Positions 44,055 through 54,119 of a DNA stretch of 64,000 nt are shown one piece after another (the first letter of the stretch is position 1; each line of letters starts with the position of its first letter). The stretch is taken from NCBI RefSeq assembly GCF_003688855.1, contig NZ_REFW01000002.1:620001-684000 (forward strand), given 5' to 3'. Under the pieces are notes generated by a model. It made no database searches, was not told the origin of the DNA, and was given only the letters and a program-made list of their open reading frames with translations. Origin of the DNA: Tessaracoccus antarcticus (GTDB lineage Bacteria > Actinomycetota > Actinomycetes > Propionibacteriales > Propionibacteriaceae). The position numbers and the translations under genes are program-made.

Positions 44055-46058
44055 AACATCTACTCCGCGTTCAAGCGGGTACTGGTGGGCCGGCGCCTAT
44101 CCAACGAGCAGATGGGCGAAACGCTCCTGCCCAAACGCCTTGCCCTCCCGGTCTTCGCGTCCGACGCGTTGAGTTCGGTGGCGTACGCCCCGGATGAGAT
44201 CCTCATCACCTTGTCCCTGGCCGGCATGACCGGCTACATGTTCTCCTGGCAGATCGGCATCGCCGTGGCCGTGGTGGTCGGAGTGGTGGTGCTGTCGTAC
44301 CGACAGACGGTCCACGCCTACCCGACGGGGGGAGGGGACTACGAGGTGGCGGCCGCGAACCTGGGGCGTCGCGCGAGCCTCACCGTCGCCTCCGCGCTGC
44401 TCGTGGACTACGTCCTGACCGTGGCGGTGTCCGTCTCGGCAGGGGTCCTCAACGCCCAGGCCATCATTCCCGCGCTGGCCGGTCATGAAGCCTCCGTGGC
44501 CATCGTTGTCATCGTGCTGCTGACCCTCATGAACCTGCGGGGCACGCGTGAGTCCGGAAGCTTCTTCGCCATCCCCACCTATGTCTTCATGGTGTCGATG
44601 TTCATCATGCTGGGTGTCGGCTTCTTCCGGATCTTCGCATTGGGGCAGCCATTGGCCAGCGAGACCGCGAACCTGACTGTCATGGCACCCGAGGGCAGCA
44701 AGGAAGCCGTCGGATGGGTCCTCATCGCCGTGCTGGCACGGGCCTTCTCCTCGGGGTGCGCAGCACTGACCGGTGTCGAGGCCATCAGCAACGGTGTGCC
44801 GTCGTTCCGCCCCCCCAAGAGTCGCAACGCCGCCTCGGTGCTGGGCATGCTGGGGCTGATCGCCATCACCCTGCTGGTGGGCATCATCGCTCTCGCGAAC
44901 CTGACGCAGGTGCGGCTCATCGACGAATTGACGGGCGCGCACTACATCGACGGGCAGGGCAATGCGATCCACAGCTCGGCTGTGACAGTGACGGGTCAGC
45001 TGGCGAGGGTGGTGTTCGGGGACTGGTTCGTGCCGGGCGTCTTCGTGGTGGTCATCGCCACCATGGTCATCCTCTTCCTGGCAGCCAACACCGCCTTCAA
45101 CGGCTTCCCGAGCCTGGCGTCGATCCTCGCGAAGGACGCCTACCTGCCACGTCAGCTGCACAGCCGGGGGGACCGCCTGGCCTACTCCAACGGCATCATC
45201 ACACTGGCACTGTGCGCCATCGGCCTGGTGTGGATCTTCGACGCCTCGGTCACGGCGCTCATCCAGCTGTACGTGGTGGGGGTCTTCATCTCCTTCACGC
45301 TGGGCCAGATCGGCATGATCCGGCACTGGACGAAGGAACTGACCACCGAGACCGACCGGCGCGCGCGTCGTCGGATGCAACACTCCCGCATCATCAACAC
45401 CGTGGGCGCGGCTCTCACGGGCCTCGTGCTGGCGGTGGTACTGATCTCCAAGTTCACCCACGGCGCCTACCTGGCGCTCGTCGCCATGGGTGTGATGTAT
45501 CTCATGATGACCTTCATCAGGAAGCACTACGAGGCCGTCACCAGGGAAGTCCACCTCAACGAGGACTCGGACCGCGCCCTGCCCAGCCGGGTGCGCGGCG
45601 TGGTGCTGGTGCAGAACGTGAACCTCCCCACGGCGAAGGCGGTCGCCTTCGCCAAGGCCAGCCGCAGCACCAGCCTTGTCGGCGTACTGGTGGCCCTCGA
45701 CGAGGACGAAACCGCGGTGGCCATCCGGGACTGGAACGCCGAGGACTTCGGCGTGGTCCTCAAGGTGATCGCCTCGCCGTACCGGGAGATCACGACACCC
45801 TTCATCCGGTTCGTCGCGCAGATGCGCTCTGACAATCCCCGTGACGTGGTGGCCGTCTACATTCCGGAATTCGTGGTGGGGCACTGGTGGGAGCAGGTCC
45901 TCCACAACCAGACGGCACTGCTGATCCGCACCCGCCTGCACTTCATGCCGGGCGTGATGGTCATCAGCGTCCCCTTCCAGCTGCAGAGCTCTAAGCGTGC
46001 CAAGGAACGGATGAAGGCTGCGTCCCGCCGCGGCCGCGGCAACCTGGGGGCCCGATGA
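44052..46058 (+). CDS. APC-superfamily permease with cytosolic C-terminal domain
   Basis: A 668-residue membrane transporter. The N-terminal motif LPVFASDALSSVAYAPDEIL (helix 1 of APC/KUP-like carriers) and SYRQTVHAYPTGGGDYEVA are characteristic of this actinobacterial group. About twelve helices run to residue 490. The last 170 residues are a soluble domain starting VRGVVLVQNVNLPTAKAVAF, which resembles a USP-like fold. These carriers sit beside ceoBC in many actinobacteria; K+ or amino acid transport under RCK control is an inference. The TRAM methyltransferase overlaps its stop (ATGA). Confidence 0.85.
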   Translation: MNIYSAFKRVLVGRRLSNEQMGETLLPKRLALPVFASDALSSVAYAPDEILITLSLAGMTGYMFSWQIGIAVAVVVGVVVLSYRQTVHAYPTGGGDYEVAAANLGRRASLTVASALLVDYVLTVAVSVSAGVLNAQAIIPALAGHEASVAIVVIVLLTLMNLRGTRESGSFFAIPTYVFMVSMFIMLGVGFFRIFALGQPLASETANLTVMAPEGSKEAVGWVLIAVLARAFSSGCAALTGVEAISNGVPSFRPPKSRNAASVLGMLGLIAITLLVGIIALANLTQVRLIDELTGAHYIDGQGNAIHSSAVTVTGQLARVVFGDWFVPGVFVVVIATMVILFLAANTAFNGFPSLASILAKDAYLPRQLHSRGDRLAYSNGIITLALCAIGLVWIFDASVTALIQLYVVGVFISFTLGQIGMIRHWTKELTTETDRRARRRMQHSRIINTVGAALTGLVLAVVLISKFTHGAYLALVAMGVMYLMMTFIRKHYEAVTREVHLNEDSDRALPSRVRGVVLVQNVNLPTAKAVAFAKASRSTSLVGVLVALDEDETAVAIRDWNAEDFGVVLKVIASPYREITTPFIRFVAQMRSDNPRDVVAVYIPEFVVGHWWEQVLHNQTALLIRTRLHFMPGVMVISVPFQLQSSKRAKERMKAASRRGRGNLGAR

Positions 46059-47209
46059 CTGAGATTCGTCTGGAAAGGGTCGCGCACGGTGGCTCCGTGG
46101 TCGGCATGACCGACGACAAGGTCGTGTTCGTCACCGGGGGGCTCCCGGGTGAGCTGGTGGTTGTCGACATCACCGAGCATTCACAGCGCTTCGACAGGGG
46201 GCGTGTGCTGGAGGTGGTGGAACCAGTGGCCGGCAGGGTCACGCCCCCGTGCCCCATTGCCGAGCGGTGTGGCGGGTGCGACTGGCAGCACGCGTCGCCG
46301 GAGCTGCAGCTGGACCTGAAGACGGCCGTGGTGGCCGAGCAACTCCACCGCCTCGCAGGTATCACGTGGGAGGGTCGGGTGCAGGCGGTCGCCCCCACCA
46401 CCGGGTGGCGGACCCGCATGCGCTACGCCGTCGACGACGCGGGACGGGTGGGGCTGCGTGCCCGGCGCTCGCACGACGTGGTGCCCCTGCCGGAACAGGG
46501 CTGCCTCGTGGCTGCCCCGGGACCGGACCTGGCGGAACTCACGCGCATGGCGGCCGGGGCGGAGTCACTCGAGGTCGTGGTCTCTGACGACGGCGTGAGC
46601 GTGCTGGCTGATGGGGTTCGTCTCCGGGGCGGCGCCGTCGTGCATCAGAGCGTGTCCGGTCATCGCTTCGCCGTGGACGCGGGAGGATTCTGGCAGGTCC
46701 ATCCCCGCGCTGCGCAGGTGTTGACGGACGCCGTCCTCCACGGGCTGCGGCCGACGACGGGGGAGACGGCGCTTGACCTGTACTGCGGGGTGGGCCTGTT
46801 CGCCGCACCGCTGGCGGCTGCAGGATGCGACGTGCTGGGGATCGAGGGGTCCCGCAGGGCCATCGTTCGGGCGCGGATGAATGTCCCCGGTGCCCGATTC
46901 GTGGCGGGAAGTCTGGAGAAGTCGCTGGCATCCCTGCCGCCCCGCGCTGATGTTGTCGTTCTGGACCCTCCGCGGAAGGGAGCCGGGGCCACGGTGGTCA
47001 AGGCCATCGCGCGCCTGCGTCCGCGCGCCATCGCCTACGTGGCCTGCGACCCCTCGGCCCTGGGCAGGGACCTCTCCACTTTTGCGTCGCTGGGGTTCGA
47101 GCCCACCAGCATTGAGGCCTTCGATCTGTTCCCCATGACGCATCACGTGGAGTGCGTGGCCATCCTGGAGCCCACCAACCGGTCACGTGGTGACACAGCG
47201 GTGATGTGA
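46055..47209 (+). CDS. TRAM-domain class I RNA (uracil-C5) methyltransferase
   Basis: A 384-residue RumA/TrmA-family enzyme that methylates a uracil in rRNA or tRNA. The TRAM domain covers residues 1-58. A [4Fe-4S] site is suggested by C66-x5-C72-x2-C75 (CPIAERCGGCDWQH) and a later Cys. The SAM-binding domain has FWQVHP, LDLYCGVGLFA and VLDPPRKG. The catalytic nucleophile is in YVACDPSALGRDL and the closing Glu in FPMTHHVECV. It is translationally coupled to the permease gene. The target base is unknown. It is shorter than E. coli RumA (433), as is usual for the actinobacterial form. Confidence 0.9.
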   Translation: MTEIRLERVAHGGSVVGMTDDKVVFVTGGLPGELVVVDITEHSQRFDRGRVLEVVEPVAGRVTPPCPIAERCGGCDWQHASPELQLDLKTAVVAEQLHRLAGITWEGRVQAVAPTTGWRTRMRYAVDDAGRVGLRARRSHDVVPLPEQGCLVAAPGPDLAELTRMAAGAESLEVVVSDDGVSVLADGVRLRGGAVVHQSVSGHRFAVDAGGFWQVHPRAAQVLTDAVLHGLRPTTGETALDLYCGVGLFAAPLAAAGCDVLGIEGSRRAIVRARMNVPGARFVAGSLEKSLASLPPRADVVVLDPPRKGAGATVVKAIARLRPRAIAYVACDPSALGRDLSTFASLGFEPTSIEAFDLFPMTHHVECVAILEPTNRSRGDTAVM

Positions 47210-47288
47210 CCTCGAGCGCCCGTGGCGGCTCCGTCGGGCTCTAGACTTGAGCCGCCACCGTCAAGGAACGCGGGAGCGTACCGTGATA

Positions 47289-47302
47289 TCTTGACGTCAA
47301 GA
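47289..47302. promoter_or_regulatory. Perfect 14-bp palindrome upstream of acnA
   Basis: TCTTGACGTCAAGA is its own reverse complement and lies 33 bases before the aconitase ATG, overlapping a TTGACG that could be a -35. This is the layout of an operator for a dimeric repressor. It differs from the Corynebacterium AcnR site as I recall it. Confidence 0.6.
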
Positions 47303-47335
47303 CAAATCATCAGGTGTGCGGGACAAGGAGAGTCG

Positions 47336-50170
47336 ATGAGCATCAACAGCTTCGGGGCCAAGGCCAATCTGGACGTGGAGGGAACCACCTACGAGATCTT
47401 CCGGGTCGACGCGGTGGAGGGGCACAACAAGCTGCCCTTCAGCCTGAAGGTCCTGCTCGAGAACCTGCTGCGCACCGAGGACGGTGCCAACATCACGGCG
47501 GAGCACATCAGTGCGCTCGGCAACTGGGATGCTGGCGCACAGCCCAACCAGGAGATCCAGTTCACGCCGGCTCGTGTCATCATGCAGGACTTCACCGGCG
47601 TGCCGTGCGTGGTCGACCTCGCCACGATGCGTGAGGCCGTGGAGGCGCTCGGCGGCGACCCCGCCAAGATCAATCCGCTCTCGCCCGCAGAGATGGTCAT
47701 CGACCACTCGGTGATCGCCGAGGTCTTCGGCACTGCGGGGGCGTTCCAGCAGAACACCGACATCGAATACCAGCGCAACCGTGAGCGTTACCAGTTCCTG
47801 CGCTGGGGCCAGACGGCCTTCGATGACTTCAAGGTGGTGCCCCCGGGCACCGGCATCGTCCACCAGGTCAATATTGAGAACCTGGCCCGCGTGATCTTCC
47901 CCCGCACCGTCGACGGCGTACTGCAGGCATACCCGGACACCTGCGTGGGCACCGACTCCCACACCACCATGGTCAACGGACTTGGGGTCGTCGGCTGGGG
48001 CGTGGGTGGTATCGAGGCCGAGGCGGCCATGCTGGGCCAGCCCGTCTCCATGCTCATACCGCGCGTCGTGGGCTTCAAGCTCACCGGCAGTCTTCCCGAG
48101 GGCACCACCGCGACGGACCTCGTCCTCACCATCACCGAGATGCTGCGCGAGCACAAGGTTGTGGGCAAGTTCGTCGAGTTCTACGGCGAGGGAGTCTCGC
48201 AGGTGCCGTTGGCCAACCGCGCCACCATCGGCAACATGAGCCCGGAGTACGGCTCCACCATCGCCGTCTTCCCCATCGACGAGAAGACCATCGACTACAT
48301 GCGCCTCACGGGCCGTGACGAGCACCAGCTCGCCCTCGTGGAGGCCTACTCGAAGGAGCAGGGCCTCTGGCACGACGCCAGCAACGAGCCCACCTTCTCC
48401 GAGTACATCGAACTCGACCTCGCCACCGTGGTGCCCTCCATCGCCGGCCCCCGTCGTCCGCAGGACCGCATTCGCCTCGACGAGTCCAAGGCATCCTTCC
48501 GCGAGGCCGTCGCCGCATTCGTGGGCGAGCCCGAGCACGAGCACACGCACGACTACTCGGGCTATGACGACTCCGTCGAGTCCACCATGATCGCCTCAGA
48601 CCCCACGGGTGCCAACCCCACGGACGTCGACGACTCGCCGGCGCCCGCCGGCCACGACCACCCGGGCCCGGGTGTGAAGGACAGGGTGTACAAGAAGGTT
48701 CCCGTCACCCTGGCCGACGGCACCACATTCGAACTCGACCACGGCGCCGTCACCATCGCGTCCATCACCTCCTGCACCAACACCTCCAACCCGAGCGTCA
48801 TGATCGGCGCTGCGCTGGTTGCCAAGAAGGCCGTCGAGAAGGGCCTCAACCGCAAGCCGTGGGTCAAGACGTCCCTGGCTCCGGGGTCCCAGGTGGTGAC
48901 CGACTACTACAACAAGTCCGGACTCACGCAGTACCTCGATGCCCTGGGCTTCAACCTTGTCGGCTACGGCTGTACCACGTGCATCGGCAACTCCGGCCCG
49001 CTGATTGCCGAGGTGTCGGAGGCCATCAACGAGCACGACCTCGCCGTGTCTGCCGTGCTGTCGGGCAACCGCAACTTTGAGGGTCGCATCAACCCCGACG
49101 TCCAGATGAACTACCTCGCCTCCCCGATGCTCGTCATCGTGTATGCGCTGGCCGGGACCATGGACATCGACCTGTTCAACGAGCCCATCGGTCAGGACAC
49201 GGACGGCAACGACGTCTTCATGCGCGACATCTGGCCCTCGGGTGCGGAGATCGAGGAGGTTGTCGGCAGCTCCATCAGTGCCGAGATGTTCACCACTCGC
49301 TACGCCGACGTGTTCGCCGGCGACGAGCGCTGGCAGTCCCTCCCCACCCCTGACGGCGAGACCTTCGCCTGGGACGAGGACTCCACCTACGTCCGCAAGC
49401 CCCCGTACTTCGACGGCATGCCGGCCCATCCGGAGCCAGTCGTCGACATCACGGGTGCGCGCGTGCTGCTGAAGCTGGGGGACTCGGTCACCACCGACCA
49501 CATCTCTCCGGCCGGCAGCATCAAGGCTGACTCCCCGGCGGGCGTCTACCTGAGCGAGAACGGCGTGGAGCGTCGCGACTTCAACTCCTACGGCTCCCGC
49601 CGTGGCAACCACGAGGTCATGATCCGGGGCACGTTCGCCAACATCCGTCTGCGCAACCAGATCGCACCGGGCACCGAGGGCGGCTTCACGCGTGACTTCT
49701 CGGCCGACGGTGCACCGGTCACCACGGTCTACGATGCCTCCGTGGCCTACGCCGAGGCGGGCGTGCCGCTGGTGGTGCTGGCGGGCAAGGAGTACGGCTC
49801 CGGTTCGTCGCGTGACTGGGCGGCCAAGGGCACAGCCCTGCTGGGTGTCCGGGCGGTCATCGCTGAGAGCTACGAGCGGATCCACCGCTCCAACCTCATC
49901 GGCATGGGCGTGCTGCCACTCCAGTTCCCCGAGGGGGAGACTGCGGACTCACTGGGGCTGACGGGGGAGGAGACGTTCTCCTTCGAGGGCGTGACCGCCC
50001 TCAACGATGGTTCGACACCCGAGAACGTGAAGGTCTCCGCCAGCAGGGCCGACGGATCCATCGTCGTTTTCGACGCTGTGGTGAGGATCGACACCCCAGG
50101 CGAGCGCAGCTACTACCTCAACGGCGGGATCATGCAGTACGTGCTGCGGAACCTGGCAGCGGCTGCCTGA
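47336..50170 (+). CDS. acnA: Aconitate hydratase A
   Basis: The TCA-cycle enzyme that isomerises citrate to isocitrate, 944 residues, IRP1/AcnA type. The [4Fe-4S] ligands are the Cys in [11 protein letters not shown] and the pair in [13 protein letters not shown]. The active-site strands include [11 protein letters not shown] and [14 protein letters not shown]. The swivel domain has [13 protein letters not shown] and [17 protein letters not shown] hydrophilic His/Asp-rich insert (HEHTHDY...[10 protein letters not shown]) lies between domains 2 and 3, as in other actinobacteria. The ATG follows AAGGAG. Regulation through the upstream palindrome is likely. A strong terminator ends the transcript. 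Confidence 0.96.
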   Translation: MSINSFGAKANLDVEGTTYEIFRVDAVEGHNKLPFSLKVLLENLLRTEDGANITAEHISALGNWDAGAQPNQEIQFTPARVIMQDFTGVPCVVDLATMREAVEALGGDPAKINPLSPAEMVIDHSVIAEVFGTAGAFQQNTDIEYQRNRERYQFLRWGQTAFDDFKVVPPGTGIVHQVNIENLARVIFPRTVDGVLQAYPDTCVGTDSHTTMVNGLGVVGWGVGGIEAEAAMLGQPVSMLIPRVVGFKLTGSLPEGTTATDLVLTITEMLREHKVVGKFVEFYGEGVSQVPLANRATIGNMSPEYGSTIAVFPIDEKTIDYMRLTGRDEHQLALVEAYSKEQGLWHDASNEPTFSEYIELDLATVVPSIAGPRRPQDRIRLDESKASFREAVAAFVGEPEHEHTHDYSGYDDSVESTMIASDPTGANPTDVDDSPAPAGHDHPGPGVKDRVYKKVPVTLADGTTFELDHGAVTIASITSCTNTSNPSVMIGAALVAKKAVEKGLNRKPWVKTSLAPGSQVVTDYYNKSGLTQYLDALGFNLVGYGCTTCIGNSGPLIAEVSEAINEHDLAVSAVLSGNRNFEGRINPDVQMNYLASPMLVIVYALAGTMDIDLFNEPIGQDTDGNDVFMRDIWPSGAEIEEVVGSSISAEMFTTRYADVFAGDERWQSLPTPDGETFAWDEDSTYVRKPPYFDGMPAHPEPVVDITGARVLLKLGDSVTTDHISPAGSIKADSPAGVYLSENGVERRDFNSYGSRRGNHEVMIRGTFANIRLRNQIAPGTEGGFTRDFSADGAPVTTVYDASVAYAEAGVPLVVLAGKEYGSGSSRDWAAKGTALLGVRAVIAESYERIHRSNLIGMGVLPLQFPEGETADSLGLTGEETFSFEGVTALNDGSTPENVKVSASRADGSIVVFDAVVRIDTPGERSYYLNGGIMQYVLRNLAAAA

Positions 50171-50182
50171 CACTGCATGTAA

Positions 50183-50225
50183 CTGCTGCCCCGTACCCCG
50201 GTTGGGTGCGGGGCAGCAGCATTTT
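50183..50225 (+). terminator. Rho-independent terminator of acnA
   Basis: Stem CTGCTGCCCCG/CGGGGCAGCAG, extended inwards by about six more pairs (one wobble) to a five-base loop, followed by CATTTTC. It starts 12 bases after the acnA stop codon. Confidence 0.85.
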
Positions 50226-50272
50226 CTCGTGACGGAGACCCGGTCTTGGAATTGTCGGCCCGCAGGAGTGTA

Positions 50273-50671
50273 ATGGAACACATGTTCGATGAAGAGGCTG
50301 TCATCAGGGTCTGGGTACCACCGGGTTGGCCTGCCGTGGTGCGGCCGCCCAGTTCGCCGGGATGGGTCAGGAGTGCCACATCGTTCCTCCTGGACTGCTG
50401 CCCCCCGGACTACCGCGGGTACCCCGTGCTACTGCGTCAGCCCGTGGTGCTCGCACGCTTCGCGCGGGAGTTCGCGTCCAGCCAGTTGGCGGCCACACGG
50501 GCGAACCTGGCGGGGGCCCGCCCGGACCTGGCCGGATGGGTGGATACCGCCACGGTGGATGCCGCGGTGGCTGTCCTGCACGCGGAGGAAGCGCGCATGG
50601 TGCGGCAGGTGCGGGCCGTGTCGTTGGTGCAGGATGCGCTGCGCGATGTGCGGTTCACGCCCAAGCTCTGA
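50273..50671 (+). CDS. Uncharacterised 132-residue protein between acnA and dxs
   Basis: A soluble protein with a proline-rich start (VWVPPGWPAVVRPPSSPGWV), a short motif LLDCCPPDYRGYPVLLRQP and a helical second half (FAREFASSQLAATRANLAGA, then EEARMVRQVRAVSLVQDAL). The pattern fits a small actinobacterial family with a Pro/Trp N-terminus and a helical bundle, but I do not recognise it. CAGGAG precedes the ATG by about five bases. Codon use is normal for the region, so it is a real gene. It has the acnA terminator before it and the dxs promoter after it. Confidence 0.75.
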   Translation: MEHMFDEEAVIRVWVPPGWPAVVRPPSSPGWVRSATSFLLDCCPPDYRGYPVLLRQPVVLARFAREFASSQLAATRANLAGARPDLAGWVDTATVDAAVAVLHAEEARMVRQVRAVSLVQDALRDVRFTPKL

Positions 50672-50714
50672 CGGCACGCGCCGATCGTTCACCCCGGCCT
50701 TGGGAACGAGCCTC

Positions 50715-50730
50715 TACTATTGGACGCATG
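50715..50730 (+). promoter_or_regulatory. Leaderless -10 of dxs
   Basis: TACTAT ends seven bases before the ATG, without a Shine-Dalgarno sequence; the best -10 match among the leaderless set. Confidence 0.6.
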
Positions 50731-52650
50731 CCGTTGTTGGACAGGATCTCGACCCCCCAGGACCTCCGAACACTGACCCGTCGTCAGCTCGAGGAGCTCG
50801 CTGAGGAGATCCGGGCGTTTCTCATCACCAAGGTCAGCCGCACGGGGGGCCATCTCGGCCCCAATCTGGGTGTGGTGGAACTGACGCTGGGTCTTCACCG
50901 CGTTTTCGACTCCCCGCACGACCCCATCATTTTCGACACCGGACACCAGAGCTACGTCCACAAAATGCTCACCGGACGCCAGGCCGGCTTCGACACGCTT
51001 CGCCAGCGCGGCGGCCTCTCGGGGTACCCGGAGCCGCATGAGTCGGAGCATGACTGGGTTTCCAATTCCCACGCCTCCACCTCTTTGTCCTGGGGCGCTG
51101 GACTGGCGCAGGGCTTTCAGCTGCGGGGCGAGGACCGCACCGTCGTCGTGGTGGTGGGCGACGGCGCCCTCACCGGTGGCATGGCCTGGGAAGCACTCAA
51201 CAACATCCCGATCCGCCCCGGCGTGAAGCTCGTGATCGTGGTCAACGACAACGGCCGCTCCTACACCCCCACGGTCGGGGGCCTCGCCAACCAGTTGGCA
51301 GGGCTGCGGACCCACAAGAAGTACGAGAAGACGCTCAGTTACATCAAGCGTCGCGTGAGCAGCCTTCCCGTCGTCGGACGCCCCGCCTACGACCTCCTGC
51401 ACGGTTTCAAGACGGGCGTCAAGGACGTCCTGGTGCCCGAGGGCATGTTCACCGACCTCGGCATCAAGTACATCGGCCCCATTGACGGGCACGACATCGG
51501 CGCCGTCATCAGCCATCTCGAGCAGGCGCGCCAGTTCGACGGGCCGGTGATCGTGCACTGCATGACCCGCAAGGGCAAGGGCTTCAAGGCGGCGGAGGAG
51601 AACGAGGAGGACCGGTTCCACGCGGTCGGCAAGATCAACGAGTTCACCGGTGAGCCGTTGACGGCGTCGGTACAGGCGACGTGGACCGACGCCTTCGCGG
51701 AAGCCATGGTGCAAATCGGTCAACGCCGTGAGGACGTCGTCGCCATCACGGCCGCCATGCTGTACCCCGTTGGGCTGGGCCGGTTCGCCGCAGCGTTCCC
51801 GGAGCGCGCGTTTGATGTCGGCATCGCCGAACAGCACGCGGTGGTGTCCGCCGCAGGACTGGCCGCGGCCGGCCTGCACCCTGTCGTGGCGCTCTATGCC
51901 ACGTTCGTCAACAGGGCGTTCGACCAGGTGCTGATGGACGCGGCCCTGCACGACAAGGGCGTGACGTTCGCGCTCGACCGTTCCGGCGTCACGGGCACCG
52001 ACGGACCCAGTCACAACGGCATGTGGGACATCTCACTGCTCGGCCTGGTGCCCAACCTCGAGATTGCCGCGCCGCGCGACCAGCCCCGCATGGTGGAAGC
52101 GCTGGAGCGCGCCGTGACCGTCGACGACCGACCCACTGTGGTGCGCTACTCCAAGGAGCGGCTGCCCGACGACATGCCTGCGGTTTCCCACCGCGGGGAG
52201 GGCCGCGACCGCGTCGACCTGCTGCGCGCCGACCAGTTGGCCACCGTCATGGTCGTCGGCTATGGCCAGTTCGCCGGCATGGGGATGGCGATCGCCGAGC
52301 GCCTGGCGCAGCAGGGGATCACCTGCACCGTGGCTGACCCGCTGTGGTGCGTCCCCGTCAGCAGCGAGCTCGTGGCGCTGGCTTCCCAGCACCGCATGGT
52401 GGTCAGCATCGAGGACAACATGGTCGTGGGTGGTCTGGGGGAGCGTCTGCGCTCGCGCCTGGTTGCCGACGATGTCGCGACGGAGCTGATGTGCTTCGGT
52501 ATCCCCCAACGCTTCCTGGCGCACGGCAGCCGCGACGAGGTCCTCACCGAACTGGGCCTGACAGCACGTGACGTGGCTCGCCAGGTGTTGGAGCGGTTGG
52601 TGAATGACCGCAGCATCTCCGCCGAGCCCCAGCCGGCGGACGGACGCTGA
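50728..52650 (+). CDS. dxs: 1-deoxy-D-xylulose-5-phosphate synthase
   Basis: The first enzyme of the non-mevalonate isoprenoid pathway (pyruvate plus glyceraldehyde-3-phosphate to DXP), 640 residues, with thiamine diphosphate as cofactor. GHQSYVHKMLTGR carries the conserved His. GDGALTGGMAWEALNN is the TPP/Mg motif, followed by VNDNGRSYTPTVGGL. The pyrimidine domain has FDVGIAEQHAVVSAAG with the catalytic Glu. The transketolase-C domain ends with GSRDEVLTELGL. Complete and normal in length. Longer open reading upstream of the chosen ATG is out of family. Confidence 0.96.
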   Translation: MPLLDRISTPQDLRTLTRRQLEELAEEIRAFLITKVSRTGGHLGPNLGVVELTLGLHRVFDSPHDPIIFDTGHQSYVHKMLTGRQAGFDTLRQRGGLSGYPEPHESEHDWVSNSHASTSLSWGAGLAQGFQLRGEDRTVVVVVGDGALTGGMAWEALNNIPIRPGVKLVIVVNDNGRSYTPTVGGLANQLAGLRTHKKYEKTLSYIKRRVSSLPVVGRPAYDLLHGFKTGVKDVLVPEGMFTDLGIKYIGPIDGHDIGAVISHLEQARQFDGPVIVHCMTRKGKGFKAAEENEEDRFHAVGKINEFTGEPLTASVQATWTDAFAEAMVQIGQRREDVVAITAAMLYPVGLGRFAAAFPERAFDVGIAEQHAVVSAAGLAAAGLHPVVALYATFVNRAFDQVLMDAALHDKGVTFALDRSGVTGTDGPSHNGMWDISLLGLVPNLEIAAPRDQPRMVEALERAVTVDDRPTVVRYSKERLPDDMPAVSHRGEGRDRVDLLRADQLATVMVVGYGQFAGMGMAIAERLAQQGITCTVADPLWCVPVSSELVALASQHRMVVSIEDNMVVGGLGERLRSRLVADDVATELMCFGIPQRFLAHGSRDEVLTELGLTARDVARQVLERLVNDRSISAEPQPADGR

Positions 52651-52895
52651 GATGAGCACCCCGGCTGCACGGGCAATGGCTCCCTGAGTCACAGCCGTGC
52701 TCGATTCCGGGGTCTGGGCAGCGAACCGACCCGTGGCGACTGCTGCAGTGGCGGCCCCGAGCAAGGAGCTGCCGTACGAGGTCCCCTCCGTGTGCCGCGA
52801 TACGTCCCTCACAACGCCGCGTTTGAGCCTCATCCGGGCCGCGTTTGACCCGATCTCCCGCGCTGCGCCGATTCTCAGTCGCTCCGCGTCGAACC

Positions 52896-54119
52896 TCAGA
52901 CGCGGCCGGAGACCTCATTCAGCAGTGGTGCCAGGAACTCCACCTGCCAACTGCGGGCGCCCAGACGCTGCAACGCGACCGTGAAGTCGGGCTCCTTCGC
53001 GTGATCGAACACCACCTGCTGGATGATCGCCGGAGGTGCCACGAGGCTGGGCTGCATCGCGAGGTCGCATCCCAGTTCGTCAACGGCAGGCTTGACCTTC
53101 CACCACAGCTCCGCGGCACCGGGATGGTGCCGATCCCAGTTGCGTGGATGCGGCAGGCCGTTCGACGGCGGCCGGCGCGACGGGTACGAGGTGGTGTCCA
53201 TGCCCTCGACGGTGGCAATGGCGCGCAGCCAGTTCGACCGGTACCGCTGTCCTGAACGGTTCTGAAAACCCCGGATGGTGGCGAAGTCGGAGGGGCCGGG
53301 CAACGGTCCGCTCGGGCTCACGCGCTGGGCAAGTTCGACAATGGCGGGGTCTGGCAGGATACGGCCCGGCGGCCTGTCGCGCGTGCGTCCGATGGTGTCG
53401 CGCTCCTCCCACAGCGCCCTCGCCACGGCCAGCTGCCTGGGGGACTTCAACGACGTGACCCCTGTCAGACGTCGCCACGGGTCAATCCGCGGCGCCGGTT
53501 CCTTGCTGAACTGCACGAGTGTGGCGGCGAACTCTTCTTCCGCCCACGACAGCCGACCCATCGCCTGCAGTTCGTCGCGCAGGATTTCGTGGAGTTCCAG
53601 GAGGTAGTCCACGTCCAGTGCGGCGTAGTCGAGCCATGACTCCGGGAGCGGGCGGGTGGCCCAGTTGTCTGCCGAGTGCGCCTTCTCCAGGCTGATCCCG
53701 AGTTTGCGCTCCAGCAGGGGGGCAAGACCGGCAGACGGCTCACCCAGCAGCCGTGCTGCCAGCTCCGTGTCGAACAGGTGGCCCGGCCGGATGCCCGCGT
53801 CCCGCATGCACGGCAGGTCCTGGCTGGCGGCATGCACCAGCCACAGGGCGTCGCCGCAGCAGTCGCCCAGACCTTCGAGACGGGCGACTCCGTCAACCTC
53901 GAACGGAAGCGGGTCCACCAGCCACGTGCCAGCGCCTCGCCGGCGAATCTGGAAGAGGTAGGCCTTGGGCCAGTAGCGGTGGCCATGGGCCCGTTCGGCG
54001 TCGAACGCCACGGGGCCCTCGCCACTGGCCAACGATGCCATGCATTCCGCCAAGGCTTCGGGGGTGGCAACCACCTCGCGCAACGGCTCGCGGGAATGCT
54101 CGACGTAGCCGGCGCTCAC
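52896..54119 (-). CDS. rnd: Ribonuclease D-like 3'-5' exonuclease with HRDC domain
   Basis: A 407-residue DEDDy-type exoribonuclease. The catalytic residues are in VAFDAERAHGHRY (ExoI, DxE), LVHAASQDLPCMRDAG and LFDTELAARLLG (ExoII) and LDYAALDVDYLLEL (ExoIII, Tyr-x3-Asp). An HRDC domain follows (SPRQLAVARALWEERDTIG...RGRILPD-like) and a helical C-terminus. The role is in tRNA and stable RNA 3' trimming. The start is GTG in a GTGA overlap with the DUF3000 gene; the frame is open further but inside that gene. The order DUF3000-rnd near dxs resembles Rv2680-Rv2682c as I recall it. Confidence 0.9.
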   Translation of the reverse strand: MSAGYVEHSREPLREVVATPEALAECMASLASGEGPVAFDAERAHGHRYWPKAYLFQIRRRGAGTWLVDPLPFEVDGVARLEGLGDCCGDALWLVHAASQDLPCMRDAGIRPGHLFDTELAARLLGEPSAGLAPLLERKLGISLEKAHSADNWATRPLPESWLDYAALDVDYLLELHEILRDELQAMGRLSWAEEEFAATLVQFSKEPAPRIDPWRRLTGVTSLKSPRQLAVARALWEERDTIGRTRDRPPGRILPDPAIVELAQRVSPSGPLPGPSDFATIRGFQNRSGQRYRSNWLRAIATVEGMDTTSYPSRRPPSNGLPHPRNWDRHHPGAAELWWKVKPAVDELGCDLAMQPSLVAPPAIIQQVVFDHAKEPDFTVALQRLGARSWQVEFLAPLLNEVSGRV

